This document shows, piece after piece, positions 59,404 to 64,000 of a stretch of DNA of 64,000 nucleotides (position 1 is its first letter; each line of letters opens with the position of its first letter). The notes under the pieces are model-generated. The model did no database searches. It was not told the DNA's origin and saw only the letters and a program-made list of their open reading frames with translations. This DNA is from Oscillibacter sp. (GTDB lineage: Bacteria > Bacillota > Clostridia > Oscillospirales > Oscillospiraceae). The translations under genes were made by a program, and so were the position numbers. Location: the NCBI GenBank assembly GCA_017526785.1, contig JAFXQV010000018.1:62001-126000 (forward strand), read 5' to 3'.

Positions 59404-60281
59404 AGCGGCTCCTTTCCCTGTTCGGCGTTGAGGCGTTCCTTTCGCAGACTGATGAGTGTCCCGTTGAGTTCCGCGCCTAAAATTAATACCATTGCGCTTA
59501 AGTTTAGCCAGATGAGCAGTACCATCATCGTACCGAGGGAACCGTAGAGCAGGGAGTAGCGGGCGATGTTGTTGACATAGAAGGTGTAGAGCCACGAAAC
59601 CGCCATCCAGCCCAGCAGAGAGGCCAGCGTACCCGGCCAGATATCGCGGGGGCGTATGGCGCCGTCCTGCGCGAAGGCGTAGAGCGCGAACAGCGCGAAA
59701 AAACCTGTCACTGCAATCACCGGGAAGCGCAACACCCCCCACAAGTCCGCCACGAAAACCGGGAGGTTTACATTTTCCACGCCCCACGCTAAAATACGGT
59801 CGCTGACCGTCATGAGCGTGACCGTCAGCACAATTCCCGCCGTCAGAAGCACCGTATAGAGTAACGTTTTCAACATCTGACCGAGCGCGGCGGCGGGAGG
59901 TCCCAGACGGTACGCCTTGCGCACGGAGTGAATCAGCGAATTGGCGGCGCGCGTCGGGAAGTACACCGAGAACACAAGCCCGAACGTCAGCAGGCGTGGG
60001 CTTGGGTTTGCCGCGACGAACGTCAGATAGCGCCGCACAATCATGACCACGGACTTCGGGAGGAAGTCGCCCAGCCGCGCTAATTCGGCCTCAATGTCGG
60101 CGTGGAGAATCCCCACGAGCGCGCTGATGAAAATCAGAATCGGGAACAGCGCGAACAACAGGTAAAAGGCCAGCGCGGCACTCCGCATACCGACCTGATG
60201 CCGCAGATAGCGGCGCGCCATGATATACACACAGCGCGCGAACCGGTTGCGCGGCGGCGTGAACAACGGACGCTTTTCCAT
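59400..60281 (-). CDS. YihY/BrkB-family membrane protein
   Basis: 293 residues, six predicted transmembrane helices. Family hallmarks are RSAALAFYLLFALFPILIFI near the N terminus and LLYGSLGTMMVLLIWLNLSA in the last helices. The family was once called RNase BN in error; its function is unknown and may concern transport. It starts 18 bases after the Spx-like gene and overlaps the channel gene by 4 bases, so its expression is tied to that of a K+ channel. Confidence 0.9.
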   Translation of the reverse strand: MEKRPLFTPPRNRFARCVYIMARRYLRHQVGMRSAALAFYLLFALFPILIFISALVGILHADIEAELARLGDFLPKSVVMIVRRYLTFVAANPSPRLLTFGLVFSVYFPTRAANSLIHSVRKAYRLGPPAAALGQMLKTLLYTVLLTAGIVLTVTLMTVSDRILAWGVENVNLPVFVADLWGVLRFPVIAVTGFFALFALYAFAQDGAIRPRDIWPGTLASLLGWMAVSWLYTFYVNNIARYSLLYGSLGTMMVLLIWLNLSAMVLILGAELNGTLISLRKERLNAEQGKEPL

Positions 60282-60299
60282 GGAACGCGCCCCCTTTCG

Positions 60300-60635
60300 T
60301 CACGTCCAGTTTGCCCACACATCCGGGCAGTATCCAACCGTGGCCTCTTTCCCGTTGCGGACAATCGGCACGCGGAACAGTTCCGGGTGGTCAAGAAGCG
60401 TCTCCTCCCGCGCCTGCGGCGTGATATAGGCCATGTACAAGGCCTCATAGGCTTTCGATTTTTCGTCGATAAGCGCCTCTGTGCCAATTTTGCTCTTGAC
60501 AGACTGGTACTCTCTGGGGGATAATCCCTTGGAGGGCAGGTCGATATACTGGAACGGAATCCGGCGCTCTTTAAACCAGCGTTGCGCCTTTTTGGTGTCA
60601 AAGGATTTCGACGCGCCGAAAATCTGGATGTTCAT
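60300..60635 (-). CDS. ArsC/Spx-family protein lacking the redox cysteine
   Basis: 111 residues. Thioredoxin-like fold of the ArsC/Spx/YffB family: N-terminal strand IQIFGASKSFDTKKAQRWFK, then RRIPFQYIDLPSKGLS, and the C-terminal LLDHPELFRVPIVRNGKEAT. In active ArsC and Spx members the first loop is CxxC or Cx5R; here it is GASKSFDT with no Cys, so it cannot act as a thiol reductase at that site. It may bind a partner protein, as Spx does with RNA polymerase. First gene of the operon with YihY, channel and thioesterase, divergent from a sirtuin gene. Confidence 0.85.
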   Translation of the reverse strand: MNIQIFGASKSFDTKKAQRWFKERRIPFQYIDLPSKGLSPREYQSVKSKIGTEALIDEKSKAYEALYMAYITPQAREETLLDHPELFRVPIVRNGKEATVGYCPDVWANWT

Positions 60636-60734
60636 AACAGGTTCCTTTCTGGAAGCGCGGGACGCGTTTCCGGGCAGATACGGGAGACATGGGAAACCAC
60701 GCTTCCGGGCGGACACAATCGGGAGGGATTAGCC

Positions 60735-61454
60735 TTGAAAGAAGAAATTCAGAAGCTCAAAGAGTGGGTCGACGGGGCAAAGAAAATGGTCTTTTTCGGG
60801 GGCGCGGGCGTGTCCACGGAATCCGGCATTCCGGATTTCCGCAGTACGGACGGCCTCTACCACCAGCAGTGGAAGTACCCCCCGGAGACTATTTTAAGCC
60901 ATACGTTCTACGAAAGCAACCCCGAAGAATTTTTCCGCTTCTACCACGCCAAACTGCTGGCGCGTGACGTGAAGCCCAACGCCGCCCACAAGAAGCTGGC
61001 GCAGTGGGAGCGGGAGGGCAAACTGCTTGCCATCGTCACGCAGAACATCGACGGCCTGCACCAAGCCGCCGGAAGCAGGAACGTGTACGAACTCCACGGA
61101 AGCGTACACCGGAACTACTGCGAGCGCTGCGGGCAGTTCTACGGGTTCGACTATATCTACTACAGCGAGGGCGTGCCGAAGTGCGAGAAGTGCGGCGGAC
61201 GCGTCAAGCCCGACGTGGTTTTGTACGAGGAAGGCCTTGATTCCAAGGTGCTCAACGGCGCGATTGACGCCATCTCTCAGGCGGACTTGCTGATTATCGG
61301 CGGCACGTCCCTGAACGTGTACCCGGCCGCCGGGCTGATTCACTACTACCGCGGGGAGCGTCTGGCACTCGTGAACAAGTCCGAAGTGGCGCAGTCACTC
61401 CACAACGCGCTTGTGATTCGTGACCCCATCGGGGAGGTATTTTCGCAACTGTAA
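60735..61454 (+). CDS. Sirtuin NAD-dependent protein deacylase
   Basis: 239 residues, the size of bacterial CobB. Motifs: GGAGVSTESGIPDFRST (NAD loop), IVTQNIDGLHQAAGS, the catalytic His in YELHGSVHR, and the zinc ribbon C-x2-C...C-x2-C (NYCERCGQFYGF with PKCEKCGGRV), then IIGGTSLNVYPAAGL. The start is TTG 60735 after GGGAGGG; the longer frame overlaps the divergent gene. It is 73 bases upstream of mannitol-1-phosphate dehydrogenase, but a functional link is not clear. Confidence 0.93.
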   Translation: MKEEIQKLKEWVDGAKKMVFFGGAGVSTESGIPDFRSTDGLYHQQWKYPPETILSHTFYESNPEEFFRFYHAKLLARDVKPNAAHKKLAQWEREGKLLAIVTQNIDGLHQAAGSRNVYELHGSVHRNYCERCGQFYGFDYIYYSEGVPKCEKCGGRVKPDVVLYEEGLDSKVLNGAIDAISQADLLIIGGTSLNVYPAAGLIHYYRGERLALVNKSEVAQSLHNALVIRDPIGEVFSQL

Positions 61455-61527
61455 CGCCCGGCTCGTTCTCCCGGACGCGGTTCCGGGTTTGGAATAGCGG
61501 ACGATTTACTTTCAAGGAGGAGACATC

Positions 61528-62685
61528 ATGAAACAGGCAGTCATGTTCGGCGCGGGCAATATCGGGCGCGGCTTCATTGGCGCTATTCTGGAGCGGAGCG
61601 GCTGGCACGTCACGTTTGCCGACGTGGTGGAGTCCATCATCGACGCCATCAACACGCAGAAGCGCTACACCGTGCATATTCTCGACCAGAACTCTTACGA
61701 TTTTGAAGTCAGCAACATCAGCGCGGTTTCCTCCGCCGGAGACCAAATCGCCCCGACTATCGCGGCCTGCGACCTGATTACCACCGCCGTGGGGCCGCTC
61801 GTACTCCCCAAGATTGCCAAGACCATTGCCGAGGGTATCCGGGCGCGTATCGCCGCCGGGAACAAGGAACCCTTGAATATTATCTGCTGTGAGAACGGCC
61901 TGCGCACCACCACGCGCCTGAAAGAGGAGACGTTCAAGCACCTGACCCCGGAGGAAATCGCCTTTGTCGGCGAATATATCGGCTTTGCCGACTGCGCCGT
62001 AGACCGCATTTGCCCGAAGCCCAACTATGAAAACCCGCTCGACGCCGCCGCCGAGGAGTACATGGAATGGGACGTGGAGCGCTCCGCGTGGAAGGGCGAA
62101 CCCGTCGAAGTGGACGGCCTGACCTACACGGACAATCTCATGGCCTGTCTGGAACGGAAACTCTTCACGCTCAACAGCGGCCACGCCATCTGCGCCTATC
62201 TGGGAAGCCTGCGCGGCTACTCGACCATTTTGGAGAGTATCCAAGACCCGGTCATCGGCGACATCGTACACGCCGCAATCCGGGAAAGCGGGGAAGGACT
62301 GATTCGGGAATTTTCCTTTGACCCGGAGACCCACCACGCCTATGTGGAACGCATTTTCAAGCGCTTCCACAATCCGCACCTGAAAGACGAGGTTGCCCGC
62401 GTCGGACGCGAACCCATACGCAAACTCTCCCCCGGCGACCGCCTCATTAAGCCGCTTGTCACCACGGCGTCCTACAATCTCCCGGTTGACCATCTGATTT
62501 TCGGCGCGGCGGCGGCCATGCGCTTTGACTGCCCCGACGACCCCCAGAGCGTCGAAATGCTGGAAAAAATCCGGAAGGAAAACGCGGCGGCGGCCTTGAA
62601 GCTCTACAGCGGCCTGAAGCCTGAAGACCCCCTGTTTACGCGTATTCTGGACGTGTACCGCGCCTTGGCAATCGCCGTCCGCTGA
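61528..62685 (+). CDS. mtlD: Mannitol-1-phosphate 5-dehydrogenase
   Basis: 385 residues. NAD-dependent enzyme interconverting mannitol-1-phosphate and fructose-6-phosphate. The N-terminal Rossmann motif VMFGAGNIGRGFIGAILERS is typical for MtlD, as is the later segment CPKPNYENPLDAAAEEYMEW and the active-site region SGHAICAYLGSLRGYSTI. It starts after AAGGAGGAG, and a mannitol PTS or regulator gene is not nearby, so the substrate source is unknown. It is followed by a hairpin that serves the opposite strand. Confidence 0.92.
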   Translation: MKQAVMFGAGNIGRGFIGAILERSGWHVTFADVVESIIDAINTQKRYTVHILDQNSYDFEVSNISAVSSAGDQIAPTIAACDLITTAVGPLVLPKIAKTIAEGIRARIAAGNKEPLNIICCENGLRTTTRLKEETFKHLTPEEIAFVGEYIGFADCAVDRICPKPNYENPLDAAAEEYMEWDVERSAWKGEPVEVDGLTYTDNLMACLERKLFTLNSGHAICAYLGSLRGYSTILESIQDPVIGDIVHAAIRESGEGLIREFSFDPETHHAYVERIFKRFHNPHLKDEVARVGREPIRKLSPGDRLIKPLVTTASYNLPVDHLIFGAAAAMRFDCPDDPQSVEMLEKIRKENAAAALKLYSGLKPEDPLFTRILDVYRALAIAVR

Positions 62686-62723
62686 CGCGGCAAAAAACGC
62701 CCCTCCCGGCGTTGACAGAAGCA

Positions 62724-62750
62724 AAAAAGCCCGCCGACACATGTCGGCGG
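62724..62750 (-). terminator. Terminator of the right-edge two-gene module
   Basis: Minus strand CCGCCGACA/TGTCGGCGG stem (62750-62742 with 62739-62731) followed by GCTTTTTTGC, an excellent intrinsic terminator, 10 bases after the stop codon. On the plus side it is followed only by ACTTTG but may also end mtlD. Confidence 0.85.
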
Positions 62751-62760
62751 ACTTTGCGCG

Positions 62761-63090
62761 TTATGCAATTCCCATCCACGACAAGAGCGCCGTACTGGCG
62801 ATTCCCGTTAAAACGTCCTTTGTTGTTTCGCCCGCGAACTTGCCTAACAATTTCTTGATTGTCGGCTTGTCCTGCGCTTTAACGGCTTCTTCCAGAGAGG
62901 CTAAGGCGTCGGCTATCATGGGTTCCGTGGTCTCCAACTGTTTCCGGACGCGTTGCAACTCTCGGAGAATTTCCACGTTTTCATCGGCTTTTTTGGACTT
63001 ATCACGGACATTGATTTGAATGCCTATTCCCTCATCATGGATGTGTCCTATTTTAGTCTCAAAAGTTACGTTGCTGAAGCCGGTTTCCAC
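62761..63090 (-). CDS. Small protein of unknown function, module gene 2
   Basis: 109 residues, family not recognised. It begins with a beta-like motif (ETKIGHIHDEGIGIQINV, residues about 11-28) that closely matches the last residues of its upstream neighbour (NTQVGKISDHGVGVQLNV). A charged helical section follows (about 35-85, likely coiled coil) and the C terminus is a hydrophobic helix (VLTGIASTALLSWMGIA). It starts 11 bases after the neighbour ends, behind AGGAGG, and a strong terminator follows. The AT-rich composition differs from the rest of the window. The shared motif suggests that the two proteins bind each other or stack as one repeat. Confidence 0.75.
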   Translation of the reverse strand: METGFSNVTFETKIGHIHDEGIGIQINVRDKSKKADENVEILRELQRVRKQLETTEPMIADALASLEEAVKAQDKPTIKKLLGKFAGETTKDVLTGIASTALLSWMGIA

Positions 63091-63101
63091 GATGTATCCT
63101 C

Positions 63102-63653
63102 CTACTTCTCAACATTGAGTTGTACACCTACGCCGTGGTCACTGATTTTTCCTACTTGCGTGTTGATGTTGATATTCGTCTCCTTTGTTGTACCACTTTC
63201 AAAGATGTTCGCAAACACCTGTAACACCTGACGCATAAATTCCTTGTCTGTAAACACAAAGGAATACACATTGCCGGAATTTAACGCCAGATTCAGATAT
63301 GTTTTGTCTTTGTCGTTACGGGTCAGCCACCACCCTAAGAGCAATAATAAAAAGAATAAGATTGAGAACCCGGTAACAAGAACTCCAAATACCTGTACAG
63401 CTTCATCGTAATAGTACGATTTGGAGCTTACATCTAACAAGTAGATTCCGAAAAGTCCGAGAATACCCACCACAACAAAGAACCACTTAGAAATATGAGG
63501 AGCGGGTACTTCCGCAGTGGACACCATAGAAATGTTGCTGATTTGAATAACCGTATCAGACCACCGGAGAAGATGTCCGCGAATGCTGATTTCCGGTGTA
63601 TCCACAACTTTTGATTTGGGGTCTAACCCGAATACATTGTTGCTATCTGCCAT
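63102..63653 (-). CDS. Membrane protein of unknown function, module gene 1
   Basis: 183 residues, family not recognised with confidence. The N-terminal part (about 20-50, ISIRGHLLRWSDTVIQISNI) looks like a small beta domain, then two transmembrane helices (about 58-75 and 85-110; WFFVVVGILGLFGIYLLDV and VTGFSILFFLLLLLGWWLT), then a soluble region (FTDKEFMRQVLQVFANIFES) and a C-terminal beta-like motif (NTQVGKISDHGVGVQLNV) also found at the start of the next protein. The start follows GAAAGGAGG. AT-rich compared with neighbours, so probably acquired. The architecture recalls membrane effectors of conflict systems, but this is only a suggestion. Confidence 0.75.
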   Translation of the reverse strand: MADSNNVFGLDPKSKVVDTPEISIRGHLLRWSDTVIQISNISMVSTAEVPAPHISKWFFVVVGILGLFGIYLLDVSSKSYYYDEAVQVFGVLVTGFSILFFLLLLLGWWLTRNDKDKTYLNLALNSGNVYSFVFTDKEFMRQVLQVFANIFESGTTKETNININTQVGKISDHGVGVQLNVEK

Positions 63654-63681
63654 AAGACCTCCTTTCCAGTCAATTTCCGAC

Positions 63682-63752
63682 GCTTCCGACGGGGGGAACT
63701 CGCGGGGATGATAGAGGAATTGAGGAACACCCGCAAGTCCCCCCGTGGAAGC
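63682..63752. repeat. Long interrupted hairpin upstream of the module
   Basis: GCTTCC (63682-63687) pairs with GGAAGC (63747-63752); inside it ACGGGGGGAACTCGCGGG (from 63689) pairs with CCCGCAAGTCCCCCCGT (ending 63746) with one bulge and one G-T pair. The loop is about 23 bases. No T-run follows on the minus strand. Confidence 0.55.
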
Positions 63753-63753
63753 A

Positions 63754-63965
63754 TAAAAGGCGGCGTTGAGTTACGTACCCAACACCGCCTCGAATAAAAT
63801 TCAAAGCGAACACAAAGACGCACCCATATTTCACCGCTTGTAAAAACGCGGAAAATGGGTATAATACGCCATTGGCGCAATAAAATTGCCGTGTTGAGTG
63901 GTCGTGTCACTCGCATGGAGCCGCAGGGGTGGACACCTTGCGGCTTGCCGCTTTTATGCTTCCGG
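63754..63965 (-). ncRNA. Candidate structured noncoding RNA of about 210 nt
   Basis: On the minus strand a promoter (63972-64000) would start RNA near 63965. The first bases (GGAAGCATAAAAGCGGC) are complementary to the last (GCCGCCTTTTATGCTTCC), closing the ends. Inside are helices AGCCGCA/TGCGGCT, GAGTG/CACTC and the nested pair ACCCAT/ATGGGT with CCGC/GCGG. The 3' end is a GGCGG-GTTG/CAAC-CCGCC hairpin followed by TTTTAT, as in an intrinsic terminator. The class was not identified; raiA RNA or 6S RNA are possibilities to test. A -10 in the opposite direction (63860-63865) leaves some doubt over strand. Confidence 0.5.
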
Positions 63966-63971
63966 ACGCAT

Positions 63972-64000
63972 AATATACCACATTGTTCGACGCTTTGCAA
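63972..64000 (-). promoter_or_regulatory. Sigma-A promoter at the right edge of the window
   Basis: Minus strand TTGCAA (64000-63995), 17-base spacer, TATATT (63977-63972). It points into the candidate noncoding RNA and, beyond its terminator, the two-gene module. Confidence 0.75.

Larger units (their letters stand above)
63654..64000. other. Leader and inverted-repeat region upstream of the two-gene module
   Basis: A 347-base stretch without a credible gene. It contains, in minus-strand order, a promoter at the window edge, a candidate noncoding RNA bounded by inverted repeats (63747-63963), a terminator hairpin, and a further long hairpin (63682-63752) before the ribosome binding site of the membrane protein gene. 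Confidence 0.6.

Noticed and set aside
61294-62742. 482-codon minus-strand frame opposite mtlD
   Set aside because: Covers MtlD and runs into the sirtuin gene and the following terminator; no domain.
63623-64000. 125-codon minus-strand frame at the right edge
   Set aside because: Coincides with the inverted-repeat, promoter and terminator elements and overlaps the start of the membrane protein gene in another frame; codon use is not protein-like.

Overview
The window looks like the chromosome of a motile, low-oxygen member of the Firmicutes/Clostridia, most likely an Oscillospirales-type gut bacterium. The reasons are: a Bacillus/Clostridium-style late flagellar order (flgM-flgN-flgK-flgL-DUF6470-fliW-csrA, fliD-fliS), the electron-bifurcating NfnAB pair typical of anaerobes, AddAB rather than RecBCD, a ruvC-ruvA-ruvB operon, TIGR04086 beside yajC, DUF4317 and ThrH, purine-rich Shine-Dalgarno sites, and clear TTGACA-N17-TATAAT promoters. 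G+C is high (roughly 60% by eye) with a few AT-richer patches (toxin-antitoxin module near 24.4-25.2 kb and the right edge from 62.8 kb). No rRNA, tRNA, CRISPR array or complete insertion sequence was recognised.

Region 1 (1-24.3 kb) is a motility and surface region. It runs cheR (cut by the window edge)-cheB, then a sigma-28-type promoter and flgM-flgN-flgK-flgL-DUF6470-fliW-csrA. An opposite-strand pair follows (orphan ParA ATPase and a ComFB-domain protein with a Pro/Gln-rich linker), then a second sigma-28-type promoter and fliD-fliS-FliT-like gene. Next is an unusual set: a membrane-anchored C39-like peptidase facing an FtsE-like ATPase with degenerate catalytic motifs, an FtsA-like actin homologue with a repeat-rich C-terminal extension, a degenerate EAL-HDOD protein and a Lys-rich single-pass membrane protein. 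A chemoreceptor with a long, GGA-rich structured leader and nfnAB close the region.

Region 2 (24.3-36 kb) is mostly housekeeping: a RelE-type toxin and Phd-type antitoxin separated by a 30-bp-arm inverted repeat; nucleoside kinase-tex-MoxR ATPase on the minus strand; rpsB-tsf behind a structured leader; a ferritin-like protein; and ruvCAB.

Region 3 (36-57.8 kb) mixes secreted proteins (InlB-repeat protein, clostripain-family lipoprotein), an unrecognised 530-residue protein, tgt, efp, TIGR04086-yajC, the thrH-DUF1015-ispE operon, an acyl-CoA synthetase, addBA and DUF4317. Most transcription units here have a readable sigma-A promoter and several have a hairpin terminator.

Region 4 (57.8-64 kb) has a four-gene minus-strand operon (Spx/ArsC-like protein lacking its cysteine, YihY/BrkB membrane protein, voltage-gated-type K+ channel with two RCK-C domains, PaaI thioesterase), a divergent sirtuin-mannitol-1-phosphate dehydrogenase pair, and an AT-richer two-gene module of unknown function whose proteins share an 18-residue motif. 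Upstream of that module is a 217-bp segment bounded by inverted repeats, with a promoter and terminator, that is a good candidate for a structured noncoding RNA.

Main leads for something undescribed: the FtsE-like/FtsA-like/EAL-HDOD/Lys-rich membrane protein/C39 peptidase set (13.5-19.6 kb), the ParA-ComFB pair, and the right-edge two-gene module with its RNA-like element. All functional proposals for these are inference from sequence alone.
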